Assembly: GCA_016463765.1 (NCBI GenBank)
Contig: JAEMQS010000020.1
Span: 1 to 64,000, forward strand
From: Solirubrobacteraceae bacterium
Lineage (GTDB): Bacteria > Actinomycetota > Thermoleophilia > Solirubrobacterales > Solirubrobacteraceae
Length of the DNA: 64,000 nucleotides
Direction: 5' to 3'
Positions within the stretch are counted from its first letter, which is position 1, and every line of letters begins with the position of its first letter. Of the stretch, positions 14,893 through 24,986 are shown in pieces. The notes under the pieces are model-generated. The model searched no databases and had not been told where the DNA came from. It saw nothing but the letters and a program-made list of their open reading frames with translations. Made by a program: the position numbers and the translations under genes.

Positions 14893-15813
14893 TCAGCCCG
14901 GGTGCCCGGCGAACAGCGTCGCGCGCTGCTCGTCGGTGAGCGCGACGACGACGAACGTCCCGGTGGCCGTCGCGACCGTCTGGCCGCCGCTGGTCATCTC
15001 CGCCTCGACGGCGATGCGCCGCCCCTCCCGCGAGGTGATCCGGCTGCGGATCTCCAGCGCCATGCCCAGGAGCACGGGCCGCAGGAACCGCACCGAGAGC
15101 GACCGGGTGAGCGCGAGCTCCTCGGCGAGCACGAGCGGTGCGGTGCCCATCGCGTCGTCGAGTGCGGCGAAGAGCGCGCCGCCGTGCAGCGTCCCGGGCG
15201 CGCCGGTGAACGCGGGCGTGGCGAGCAGCGCGCTGACGATCTCCTCGCCGTCGCGCGCGTGGCGCATCCGCAGGCCGCGCGGGTTCTGCGAGCCGCAGCC
15301 GAAACAGGACGCGCGGTGGGGGTCGAGGATCGGCGCGCCCGCGGGGACGGGCCGCTCATCGGGCACGACGGCGGCGCGCCCGATGTCGCGGTTGCCGCGG
15401 AAGTGCTCGATGGGCACGCCGATGAAGATGGCTTCGCCGCGGGCGGTGATCTCACCCTCGTGACGGACGACCCCTTCGACGAACGCCTTGCGCCCGTCGG
15501 TCTCGCGCAGCCAGGCCTCGGCCTCCACCGGCGCGCCGATCGGCGTGGGGGCGAGGTACTCGACCGTCAGGGTGCCGGTCACCGACGGCCGCTCGTGCAG
15601 GATGTTGACCGTCGTCCCGAGGACCTCGTCGAGGATGAGCGCGGGGATGCCGCCGTGCGCGGCGCCCGGGGCGCCGCTGAGGTGCTCGTTGAGCGTCACC
15701 CGCGCGAGCGCGTGGTCGCCGCGGCTGGCGAGCTGCAGGTGCACGCCGTCGGGCTGGCCCGGCCCGCAGCCGAAGCACGCGTCGTGATGCGGGCGCATGG
15801 CCTGCTCAGACAC
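14893..15813 (-). CDS. Double hot-dog thioesterase (PaaI-like tandem)
   Basis: 306 residues forming two PaaI-type hot-dog domains in one chain. Each half begins with a CFGCG motif (about 13-17 and 169-173) and carries the active-site helix region (GAAHGGIPALILDEVLG in the first half, GTLHGGALFAALDDAMG in the second). It probably hydrolyses acyl-CoA. The duplicated Cys-x-x-Cys before each hot-dog is unusual and could bind metal. GTG 15813 overlaps the dehydrogenase stop by 8 bp (ATG 15798 is an alternative), so it is coupled to that enzyme. Confidence 0.85.
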   Translation of the reverse strand: MSEQAMRPHHDACFGCGPGQPDGVHLQLASRGDHALARVTLNEHLSGAPGAAHGGIPALILDEVLGTTVNILHERPSVTGTLTVEYLAPTPIGAPVEAEAWLRETDGRKAFVEGVVRHEGEITARGEAIFIGVPIEHFRGNRDIGRAAVVPDERPVPAGAPILDPHRASCFGCGSQNPRGLRMRHARDGEEIVSALLATPAFTGAPGTLHGGALFAALDDAMGTAPLVLAEELALTRSLSVRFLRPVLLGMALEIRSRITSREGRRIAVEAEMTSGGQTVATATGTFVVVALTDEQRATLFAGHPG

Positions 15814-16957
15814 CGAGCGACCGTCCCACGATCTCCTTCATGATCTCCGTCGTTCCCCCGTAGACCCGCGTGATCCGCGCGTCGGCGTAGGCGCGGCTGA
15901 TCGGGTATTCGAGCATGTAGCCGTAGCCGCCGTGCAGCTGCACGCAGCGGTCGACGACGCGGCCCTGCAGCTCGGTGCACCACCACTTCGCCATCGCGGC
16001 GTCCTCGACGGACAGTTCGCCGGCGTTCAGCGCCAGCGTCGCTTGGTCGCAGAAGACGGTGGCGAGCGAGATCTCCGTCGCCATCTCGGCGAGCGCGAAC
16101 CGCGACGCCTGGAACGACCCGACCGGCTGCCCGAACGCCGTGCGCTCCTTGACGTACTCCAGCGTCCAGTCCAGCGCGCCCTGTGCGGCGGCCACGCCGG
16201 CGAGTGCGATGCTCAGCCGCTCCTGGGCGAGGTTCGCCACGAGTTGCATGAAGCCCTGACCCTCGGTGCCGAGCAGGTTCTCGGCGGGGACGACGACGTC
16301 GGTGAAGAACAGCTCGGCGGTGTCCTGCGCGTGCATGCCGAGCTTGCTCAGGTTGCGCCCGCGCTCGAAGCCCTCCATCCCGCGCTCGATGATCACGAGC
16401 GAGATGCCCTTGTGGCGCTGCGTCGGGTCGGTCTTCACCGCGGTGATGATCAGGTCCGCGTTGATGCCGTTGGTGATGAACGTCTTCGCCCCGTTGACGA
16501 GGTACGAGCCGTCGTCCTGCTTGATCGCGGTCGCCTGCATCGACGCGAGGTCCGACCCGATCCCCGGTTCGGTCATCGCGACCGCCGTGATGAGCTCGCC
16601 CGACGCGATGCCGGGCAGCCACCGCTCGCGCTGTTCGGGCGTGCAGTACTCGAGGAAGTACGGCAGGCAGATGTCGTTGTGCAGCGTGATCCCGAGCCCG
16701 CTGCCGGCCACGCCCGCGTAGCCGACCTCCTCGACGATCACCTGGTTGAAGCGGAAGTCGTCGATGCCCAGGCCGCCGTACTCCTCGGGCACGCCCATCG
16801 CGAGCATGCCCTGCTCGGCGGCCTTGGCGAAGAGCTCGCGCGGGACGATGCCCTCCTCCTCCCAGCGCTCGTGGTGCGGGGTGACCTCCTCGGCGAGAAA
16901 GCGGCGCACGGACGCGCGGTAGTCCTCGTGCTCGGCGTCGAAGATGGTGCGCTTCAC
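15806..16957 (-). CDS. Acyl-CoA dehydrogenase
   Basis: A 383-residue FAD enzyme of standard ACAD length. Motifs: AMTEPGIGSDLAS (FAD/substrate, about 125-137), FITNG, HGGYGYMLEYPISRAYAD near the C-terminus, and catalytic Glu371 in YGGTTEIMKEI. GTG 16957 has GGAGG 5 nt upstream. It forms an operon with the double hot-dog thioesterase. The divergent region to the nitronate monooxygenase gene (76 bp) contains the 25-bp palindrome shared with the P450 promoter. Confidence 0.93.
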   Translation of the reverse strand: MKRTIFDAEHEDYRASVRRFLAEEVTPHHERWEEEGIVPRELFAKAAEQGMLAMGVPEEYGGLGIDDFRFNQVIVEEVGYAGVAGSGLGITLHNDICLPYFLEYCTPEQRERWLPGIASGELITAVAMTEPGIGSDLASMQATAIKQDDGSYLVNGAKTFITNGINADLIITAVKTDPTQRHKGISLVIIERGMEGFERGRNLSKLGMHAQDTAELFFTDVVVPAENLLGTEGQGFMQLVANLAQERLSIALAGVAAAQGALDWTLEYVKERTAFGQPVGSFQASRFALAEMATEISLATVFCDQATLALNAGELSVEDAAMAKWWCTELQGRVVDRCVQLHGGYGYMLEYPISRAYADARITRVYGGTTEIMKEIVGRSLGV

Positions 16958-16986
16958 GGGTCCTCCGGGAGAGTCGACATTTACCC

Positions 16987-17011
16987 CGACACTGTGTCGA
17001 ACACCATGTCG
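16987..17011. promoter_or_regulatory. 25-bp palindromic operator, copy 2
   Basis: CGACAC (16987-16992) and ATGTCG (17006-17011) arms, TGT/ACA inner, centre CGA. It lies between the divergent starts at 16957 and 17034. A TAGCCT box (17022-17027) 6 nt before ATG 17034 is the probable -10 of the rightward promoter, so a bound repressor would block it. Confidence 0.7.
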
Positions 17012-17024
17012 CGAGGTTCTGTAG

Positions 17025-19048
<2,024 letters not shown>

Positions 19049-19055
19049 CCCGGCG

Positions 19056-19334
19056 TCAGACGGCGCGGGCGCTGCCGCCGCGCTTGCCGACCACGAGGTT
19101 GAACAGGAACAGGAACAGCAGCGCGCCGCCGATGGCGATGAGCCACGTGCCGATGCTGAAGAAGCTGTCGAGTTCACCGATGCCTGCAGCGGAGGCGATG
19201 ACGCCGCCGAGCAGTGCGCCGACGACGCCGACGACCATCGTGCCGAGGAAGCCGCCGGGCTCGTCACCGCTGAAGAGCGCCTTGGCGATCATGCCTGCGA
19301 TGAGACCGAGAATGAGGAAGGCGATGATGCCCAT
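19056..19334 (-). CDS. GlsB/YeaQ/YmgE family membrane protein
   Basis: A 92-residue transglycosylase-associated-type membrane protein with three helices (about 2-18, 30-52 and 62-82). FSGDEPGGFLGTMVVGVVGALLGG is the family signature. Usually linked to stress responses; mechanism unknown. AGGAG lies 6 nt before ATG 19334. Convergent with the LLM gene. Confidence 0.9.
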   Translation of the reverse strand: MGIIAFLILGLIAGMIAKALFSGDEPGGFLGTMVVGVVGALLGGVIASAAGIGELDSFFSIGTWLIAIGGALLFLFLFNLVVGKRGGSARAV

Positions 19335-19385
19335 GGGAGCTCCTAGTGCCGGGGAAAGGTCGTGCTCCTCCGGCGGTACCCGCCC

Positions 19386-19967
19386 CTACTCGCGGTCAAG
19401 CGTGGATCCCGCGACCAGGTCCAGCGCGTCGAGCAGCAGGGCGACGACGTCCTCTCGCGGCATGGTGGCCGGGTCCGCCGCCCACGCCAGGCCGATGTCC
19501 TCCACCATCGCCACCCATCCGCCCACGGCGAGTCGCAGCGCGGGCGCCGACGGATCGCGTCCCAGCACGCGCAGCACCCCGTCGACGAGGTCGGCGCGGG
19601 TCTCGGCGTTGATCGCCGCGACCTCGGGGTCGGCCCCGCCGACGCCTCGCAGCAGCGAGAGGTAGGGATCGCGCCGGCGCTCGAGGAACGCCAGGAAGCG
19701 GTCCAGGATGACCGGGACCCCCTCGTCGCCGGTGACCAGCACCACGCGGCGCACCCGCCGCGCCGCCGCGCGGATGACCGCCAGGTGGTAGTCGCGCTTC
19801 GTCGGGAAGTAGTTGAACAGCAGCGACCGGGAGATGCCGGCCTCCCGCGCGACGTCGTCGACGGTGATCTCCGTGATCGGGCGCTCGGTGAGCATCCGCA
19901 GGCCGATGCCGACGAGCTGGCGGCGGCGTTCGTCCGGGGGCAGGCGACGGGGGGTGGGTGCAGCCAC
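19386..19967 (-). CDS. TetR-family transcriptional regulator
   Basis: A 193-residue regulator with HTH ITEITVDDVAREAGISRSLLFNYFPTKRDY (about 30-59). GTG 19967 was chosen because TAGGCT (19980-19975, minus strand) lies 7 nt upstream, giving a leaderless start; longer forms would run through the promoter. Its -35 (TTGAGC, 20003-19998) belongs to the palindrome that also forms the -35 of the divergent acyl-CoA dehydrogenase gene, so it probably represses both. Confidence 0.88.
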   Translation of the reverse strand: MAAPTPRRLPPDERRRQLVGIGLRMLTERPITEITVDDVAREAGISRSLLFNYFPTKRDYHLAVIRAAARRVRRVVLVTGDEGVPVILDRFLAFLERRRDPYLSLLRGVGGADPEVAAINAETRADLVDGVLRVLGRDPSAPALRLAVGGWVAMVEDIGLAWAADPATMPREDVVALLLDALDLVAGSTLDRE

Positions 19968-19974
19968 GCGCAGC

Positions 19975-20017
19975 AGCCTACGCCCTTGTTGAGCAATGCT
20001 CAATAACGCGCTAGGGT
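19975..20017. promoter_or_regulatory. Overlapping divergent promoters of tetR and acyl-CoA dehydrogenase
   Basis: Rightward: TTGAGC (19989-19994), 17 nt, TAGGGT (20012-20017). Leftward: TTGAGC (20003-19998), 17 nt, TAGGCT (19980-19975). The two -35 boxes are the arms of one palindrome, giving a nearly symmetrical arrangement. Confidence 0.7.
19989..20003. promoter_or_regulatory. Perfect 15-bp palindromic operator
   Basis: TTGAGCAATGCTCAA: 7-bp perfect arms around a central A. It covers both -35 boxes. Probable binding site of the TetR protein encoded at 19386. Confidence 0.8.
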
Positions 20018-20028
20018 CCACGGTCACC

Positions 20029-21261
20029 ATGGACTTCACGCACTCCGAGCGCGCGCAGGACCTGCTGCAGCGCCTCACGCAGTTCCACGAGCAGGAGGTC
20101 GCCCCCGCCGAGGAGCCCTACCTGCGCGAGCTCATGGACCGCGACGACCCGTGGGTCGTCCTGCCGGTCATCGAGGAGCTCAAGGCCAAGGCGAAGGAGC
20201 TCGGGCTCTGGAACCTGTTCCTGCCCGATGCCACCCTCGGCGCCGGACTGAAGAACGTCGAGTACGCGCCACTGGCCGAGCAGATGGGCCGCTCGATCAT
20301 CGCCAGCGAGATCTCCAACTGCAACGCGCCGGACACGGGCAACATGGAGGTGCTGCATCTCTTCGGCTCCGACGCGCAGAAGGACCGCTGGCTCACGCCG
20401 CTGCTGGCCGGCGAGATCCGCAGCGCGTTCTGCATGACCGAGCCCGACGTCGCCTCATCGGACGCGACGAACATGGAGGCGCGCGCCGAGATCGACGGCG
20501 ACGAGGTCGTCCTCAACGGCCGCAAGTGGTGGAGCACCGGGATCGGGCACCCCAACTGCGAGGTGCTCATCTACATGGCGCTCACCGACCCCGACGCGGA
20601 CAAGTACCACCGCCACTCCATGGTCCTCGTCCCCCGCGACGCGCCCGGCGTGCAGGTCGAGCGCATGCTCCCGGCGATGAACTTCCTCGACGCACCCGGC
20701 GGCCACGGCGAGGTGTCGTTCACCGACGTGCGCCTCCCGGTGGAGAACATCATCGGCGGCCCCGGCCAGGCGTTCACCATCGCCCAGGCCCGCCTCGGTC
20801 CCGGCCGCGTGCACCACTGCATGCGGCTCATCGGCCTCGCCGAGATGGCGCTCGAGCTCGCGTGCCGGCGGGGGACCAGCCGCATCGCGTTCGGCAAGCC
20901 GATCGCCAACCTCGGCGGCAACCGCGAGCGCATCGCCGACGCGCGCATCGCCATCAACCAGGCGCGGCTGCTCGTCCTGCAGGCCGCCTGGATGATCGAC
21001 ACGCACGACCCCGACATGCTCAACGCGGTCAGTCAGATCAAGGTCGCCGTGCCGAACATGGCCCAGCAGGTCATCGACATGGCCATCCAGCTGCACGGCG
21101 GCGGCGGGATGAGCAACGACTTCCCGCTCGCCGGCGCGTGGGCGGTGGCCCGGGCGCTGCGGCTCGCCGACGGGCCGGACGAAGTCCACCGCGGTGTCAT
21201 CGCCCGGCTCGAGCTGGCGAAGTACGGGGCGGGGAAGTGGTCCCTGCCCGCGAAGGCCTAG
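20029..21261 (+). CDS. Acyl-CoA dehydrogenase, ACAD10/11 (LvaC)-like
   Basis: A 410-residue ACAD. Motifs: FCMTEPDVASSDATNM (FAD/substrate), WWSTG, QLHGGGGMSNDFPLAGAW and the catalytic region LADGPDEVHRG (about E385). The NCNAPDTGNMEVLHLFG segment and the PDEVH motif are typical of the dehydrogenase half of ACAD10/11 and of LvaC, which act on 4-phospho-acyl-CoA made by a partner kinase. A matching kinase gene lies at 22493, separated by the convergent Rv2629-like gene. The start is 5-12 nt from the predicted transcription start. Confidence 0.88.
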   Translation: MDFTHSERAQDLLQRLTQFHEQEVAPAEEPYLRELMDRDDPWVVLPVIEELKAKAKELGLWNLFLPDATLGAGLKNVEYAPLAEQMGRSIIASEISNCNAPDTGNMEVLHLFGSDAQKDRWLTPLLAGEIRSAFCMTEPDVASSDATNMEARAEIDGDEVVLNGRKWWSTGIGHPNCEVLIYMALTDPDADKYHRHSMVLVPRDAPGVQVERMLPAMNFLDAPGGHGEVSFTDVRLPVENIIGGPGQAFTIAQARLGPGRVHHCMRLIGLAEMALELACRRGTSRIAFGKPIANLGGNRERIADARIAINQARLLVLQAAWMIDTHDPDMLNAVSQIKVAVPNMAQQVIDMAIQLHGGGGMSNDFPLAGAWAVARALRLADGPDEVHRGVIARLELAKYGAGKWSLPAKA

Positions 21262-22427
21262 TACCGCAGCGTCGCGACGATGCCGCCCGCCTCCGTCAGC
21301 CCCTCGTGATCGCCGATCGCCGACACGCCCGCGTCGGTCTCGACCGCGTGCTCGACGGCGCGCTCGACGATGAGCGCCTCGTCGACCTCGCCGAGCACCG
21401 CCGTGACCTGCGGCCCGAACGAGCTGGCGGGGATGACGAGCTGCGGGTCGTAGACCAGGTGCGCGACCCGGCCCTGGGCCAGGGCGTCGAGGACCTCCGC
21501 GGCGCCGGTCGCACCCGCCCCGCCGGACGCGGAGTGCGAGCGCGCGCTGTCGATCGTCGCCTCGACCTCGCGGCGCCAGGCCTCTTCGAGCGGGCCGTCG
21601 ACGTGCTCGGCGATCGACCCGGCGTCCTCGCCGGTGAGGTGCGCGTCGAGCGTCACGACGATGCGCTCGCGGGTCTGCTCGGGCAGGGCGCCGACGAAGT
21701 CGTCCTCGGTGCCCGGCGAGGCGGCGAGCAGGATGCGGTGCCAGCCCAGCTCGTCCAGGCGCGTGGCGACCTTGGTGGCCGCGTCGTGCAGGAAGCGGCG
21801 CTTGTGGTCGTCGACGCGCTGCTCGAAGTTCTCGCCGTGCGACACATGCTTGCCGCCGCCGGAGACGCTGTCGCGCCCGCGCGCCGTGTCGCGCCCGACC
21901 CAGTCGCCGAGAGAGAGCGTGTAGCGCGACTGCTCGGGCTCGGTGATCCGCCCGCCCTCCCAGTGCAGCAGGACGACGTCGTCGCTGTCGACGAGCACCA
22001 GGCCCGTCGCGCGACCGTGGTCGACGACGTCGACCAGCGGGCTGATGAACGGGCGGCGGTCCCAGCGGACCGTGTCGCCGAGCAGCGGGAGCTGCAGCGT
22101 GACGCGCACGTCGAGCGACCCGTCGGCGGTGGTGAAGACCGACAGGCTGCGGCCGCGGTCGGCCGGGTCGAGCTCGGGCAGTTCGGCGTCGACGCGCTCG
22201 GACAGCTCGCGGAACGCCAGGCGCGCGTCACGATCGTCCCCGGCTTCGAGGTCGGCCTCGATCGCGCGCAGGCCGTTGCGCAGCGCGATGTGCCACGCCG
22301 GCTGGTGGTTCGTGTTCGCCGGATCCCGCGGGTCGGTGCGCAGGTGCGCGCTCAGGACCCCGGTGCCGGGCGCGGTCGTCGCCAGCTCCTTGATCAGTTC
22401 CGGGGTCGGTGCGGCGACAGCCTGCAT
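21258..22427 (-). CDS. Rv2629-like protein with eRF1/Pelota-related fold (baeRF type)
   Basis: A 389-residue protein resembling mycobacterial Rv2629 and the bacterial archaeo-eukaryotic release-factor-like families. Order: N-terminal helical part; RWDRRPFISPLVDVVDHGRATGLVLVDSDDVVLLHWEGG (about 120-158), matching the strand-rich region; a middle RNase-H-like part with LAASPGTEDDF; and an L7Ae-like C-terminal part ending in the family-typical GGIVATLRY. No GGQ motif was found, so it is not a normal release factor; a ribosome-rescue role is speculative. AAGGAG lies 8 nt before ATG 22427. Its 3' end overlaps the dehydrogenase gene by 4 bp. Confidence 0.75.
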   Translation of the reverse strand: MQAVAAPTPELIKELATTAPGTGVLSAHLRTDPRDPANTNHQPAWHIALRNGLRAIEADLEAGDDRDARLAFRELSERVDAELPELDPADRGRSLSVFTTADGSLDVRVTLQLPLLGDTVRWDRRPFISPLVDVVDHGRATGLVLVDSDDVVLLHWEGGRITEPEQSRYTLSLGDWVGRDTARGRDSVSGGGKHVSHGENFEQRVDDHKRRFLHDAATKVATRLDELGWHRILLAASPGTEDDFVGALPEQTRERIVVTLDAHLTGEDAGSIAEHVDGPLEEAWRREVEATIDSARSHSASGGAGATGAAEVLDALAQGRVAHLVYDPQLVIPASSFGPQVTAVLGEVDEALIVERAVEHAVETDAGVSAIGDHEGLTEAGGIVATLRY

Positions 22428-22492
22428 CTGCGGTGCTCCTTGATCGGGGGCGCCCGGGGTGGCGAGCGGTGCGTGCCTGTGAGCCTACGCCC

Positions 22493-23563
22493 ATGAGTCT
22501 CGACACCGCAGCAGAAGCGCGCCAGGTCCGTGGTGAGGACGTGTTCGACGTCGCGGCCGTCGACGCGTGGCTGCGGGAGCACGCCGAGATCCCGGGCTCC
22601 GGGCCTCCGGAGGTCCGTCAGTTCTCGGGCGGGGCGTCGAATCTCACCTACCTGCTGCGCTACCCCGGCCGCGACCTCATCCTGCGCCGACCGCCGCCGG
22701 GGGTGAAGGCCAAGAGCGCGCACGACATGGGCCGGGAGTTCCGCGTCCAGCAGCGCCTGGCGCCGGTGTTCCCGTACGTCCCGGAGATGGTGGCGTTCTG
22801 CGACGACCCGGCGGTGCTCGGCAGCGACTTCTACGTCATGGCCCGAGTGGAGGGGACGATCCCGCGCAAGCGGCTGCCCGACGGTGTCGCGGGCGACCCC
22901 GAAGCCACGCGCGCGATGTGCACCTCGGTCGTCGACCGGCTGTGCGACCTGCACGCGATCGACCCGGTTGCGGCCGGGCTCGCCGACCTCGGCAAGGGGG
23001 AGGGGTACGTCGCGCGGCAGGTCGATGGGTGGTCACGGCGCTACCGCGACGCGAAGACCTGGAACGTCCCGAGCTTCGAGCGGGTGATGGGCTGGCTGGA
23101 CGAACACCAGCCGGGCGACGTCGCGACGTGCGTCATCCACAACGACTTCCGACTGGACAACGTCGTCCTGGCGCCGGACGATCCGATGCAGGTCGTCGGT
23201 GTCCTGGACTGGGAGATGGCAACGCTCGGCGACCCGCTCATGGACCTCGGCGGCGCGCTGGCCTACTGGGTCGAAGCGGGCGACGGCCGGGGGATGCGGC
23301 TGCTCCAGCGCCAGCCCACCGACCTGCCGGGCATGCTCACGCGTGACGAGGTGGTCGCCCACTACGCGCAGCGCACGGGGCGCGACGTCGAGGACTGGGT
23401 GTTCTACGAGGTGTTCGGCCTGTTCCGCCTCGCAGTGATCATCCAGCAGATCTACCAGCGCTACCACCTCAAGCAGACCCGGAACCCGGCGTTCCGGAAC
23501 TTCTGGGTGGCGGTGCACTACTTGGATCGGCGGTGCCGGCGGGTCATCCGCGCAGGCGGATGA
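22493..23563 (+). CDS. APH-fold phosphotransferase, ACAD10/11 N-domain (LvaA)-like
   Basis: A 356-residue kinase-like protein. The catalytic loop is IHNDFRLDN (H216, D218, N223) and the metal-binding segment is VLDWEMATLGDPLMDLG (D239 in the DFG position). The glycine-rich loop FSGGASNLTYLLRY and LILRRPPPG (lysine-equivalent region) match the kinase domain of human ACAD10/ACAD11 and LvaA of Pseudomonas. Those phosphorylate 4-hydroxyacyl-CoA so that the partner dehydrogenase can eliminate phosphate. It points away from the Rv2629-like gene with a 65-bp gap. Family assignment is strong; pathway is inference. Confidence 0.88.
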   Translation: MSLDTAAEARQVRGEDVFDVAAVDAWLREHAEIPGSGPPEVRQFSGGASNLTYLLRYPGRDLILRRPPPGVKAKSAHDMGREFRVQQRLAPVFPYVPEMVAFCDDPAVLGSDFYVMARVEGTIPRKRLPDGVAGDPEATRAMCTSVVDRLCDLHAIDPVAAGLADLGKGEGYVARQVDGWSRRYRDAKTWNVPSFERVMGWLDEHQPGDVATCVIHNDFRLDNVVLAPDDPMQVVGVLDWEMATLGDPLMDLGGALAYWVEAGDGRGMRLLQRQPTDLPGMLTRDEVVAHYAQRTGRDVEDWVFYEVFGLFRLAVIIQQIYQRYHLKQTRNPAFRNFWVAVHYLDRRCRRVIRAGG

Positions 23564-23575
23564 CGCCACCGCCGC

Positions 23576-24355
23576 TCAGAGCACCTTGATCCGGGCGCTC
23601 ATCGCGTACTGGGTGGCGAGCGGGACCGGCCGCATGCTGGCGGCGAGGAACTTGTTGACGGTGCGTGGGACGCAGACCGGTTTGCCGCGCATGACGGCGG
23701 ACCATCCGGCGCGGGCGACCTGGTCGGCGTCGCCCCACAGCAGTCCCGGGAGGCGGTTGGCGGCCTCGCGGGTCTCCATGACGTCGTGGAACTCGCTGCG
23801 GGTGAAGCCCGGGCACAGGGCGGTGACGTGGACGCCGTGGGGCGAGAGTTCCATGTTCAGGGCCTGCGACATGTTCAGCACGTAGGTCTTGATGCCGGTG
23901 TAGAGCAGACTCTCGGCGGGTGGCTGGAACGCGGCGATCGAGGAGAGGTTGACGATCCGGCCCCAGCCCCGCTCCCGCATGGCCGGAGCCAAGCGGTGGG
24001 TGAGCTCGGTCGCGCTGTTGACCTGGATCTGCAGCTCGGCGGCGATCTTCTCCCAGGGCGTCTCGGTGAAGGCGGTGCTCCCCGAGAGCCCGGCGTTGTT
24101 GATGAGGGCGTCGATCTCGATGCCCGACTCGGCGAGCTGCCCGCAGATGGCGGCCGGCGCGGCCGGGTGGGCCAGGTCGGCCGGCAGCGGGAGGGCCGAG
24201 ATGCCGTACCTGTCGACGAGCGCCTCGGCGAGATCATTGAGGCGCTCGGCGCGGCGGGCGACCAGGACCACGTCGTAGCCCTCGGCGGCGAGAAGCTCCG
24301 CGAAGGCGGTGCCGATGCCAGCCGAGGCGCCGGTGATCAGGGCGGTACGGGTCAT
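23576..24355 (-). CDS. Short-chain dehydrogenase/reductase
   Basis: A 259-residue classical SDR. NAD(P) loop TGASAGIG (8-15), NNAG (87-90), catalytic Ser139 and YTGIK (Y152, K156). VLVARRAERL suggests NADP preference (basic residues after strand 2). It has a C-terminal extension after about residue 220 (FLAASMRPVPLATQYAMSARIKVL), as in yeast YMR226c/mycobacterial SDRs. Its ATG overlaps the stop of the preceding unknown gene (ATGA). Convergent with the kinase gene; a role as the keto-acyl reductase for that module is possible but unproven. Confidence 0.9.
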   Translation of the reverse strand: MTRTALITGASAGIGTAFAELLAAEGYDVVLVARRAERLNDLAEALVDRYGISALPLPADLAHPAAPAAICGQLAESGIEIDALINNAGLSGSTAFTETPWEKIAAELQIQVNSATELTHRLAPAMRERGWGRIVNLSSIAAFQPPAESLLYTGIKTYVLNMSQALNMELSPHGVHVTALCPGFTRSEFHDVMETREAANRLPGLLWGDADQVARAGWSAVMRGKPVCVPRTVNKFLAASMRPVPLATQYAMSARIKVL

Positions 24356-24954
24356 GCGAGCTCCTTGGGAAGGGTGCTGGTGAGCGGCTTGCGGAGGCTG
24401 GGCATCACCCGCGGCGACGCGACCCAGCCGCGGCGAGGCGTGCCGATGTCACCGAGGTACGACGCGCCGGTGTCGAGCAGCAGGAACGGCAGCGGAACGT
24501 GGCGCTGGGCGTCGCTGAACCCCCAGGTCCCGATGCCCAGGAACACGCCGTCGGCCGCGACGCGCAGCTCGTCGACCATGCCGATCGCGCCGCACGCCGA
24601 GCGAAACGCCGGGTACAGCAGGTGGTACGCCGGGCGCCCGTCGAAGCGAGACGGTCCCAGGCGGGTCTGCATCGGGTAGCGCTGCACGATGCGTGCGCCG
24701 ACGTGAAAGCTGTTGTAGCCGCGGCCCGTGCGGGCGTCGACTGGACGGAAGCCCTTGCTGCGCCAGCGCCAGAGTGGCCGGTTGACCCCGACGCGGCCCA
24801 GAACCGTGGCAGTGGCGGTCGGCTGGCGCAGCAGCTCGGAGGAGTAGTCGCCGTTCATCGCCTCGAGCGACGGTGCGTCGAGCTCGGAGAAGAGCTCGAC
24901 GAGCTCGCTGGTCGGCATCAGGCGCAGGGAGTCTGGGGTCACGGGGGCAGGCAT
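24352..24954 (-). CDS. Protein of unknown function, coupled to SDR
   Basis: Not recognised with confidence. 200 residues, no signal peptide or membrane helix. N-terminal helix (MPTSELVELFSELDAPSLEAMNGDY, about 13-37) followed by a beta-rich, Trp/Arg/Gly-rich body (LWRWRSKGFRPVDARTGRGYN ... AYHLLYPAF ... GIGTWGF). The pattern of a short helix plus lipocalin-like strands recalls small lipid-binding DUF families near mycobacterial SDRs. GAGG lies 7 nt before ATG 24954, and a promoter candidate follows at 24987-25015. Forms a two-gene unit with the SDR. Confidence 0.7.
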   Translation of the reverse strand: MPAPVTPDSLRLMPTSELVELFSELDAPSLEAMNGDYSSELLRQPTATATVLGRVGVNRPLWRWRSKGFRPVDARTGRGYNSFHVGARIVQRYPMQTRLGPSRFDGRPAYHLLYPAFRSACGAIGMVDELRVAADGVFLGIGTWGFSDAQRHVPLPFLLLDTGASYLGDIGTPRRGWVASPRVMPSLRKPLTSTLPKELA

Positions 24955-24986
24955 GCAGTGGCCTCGGGTCGACGGGTCGGGGAGGC

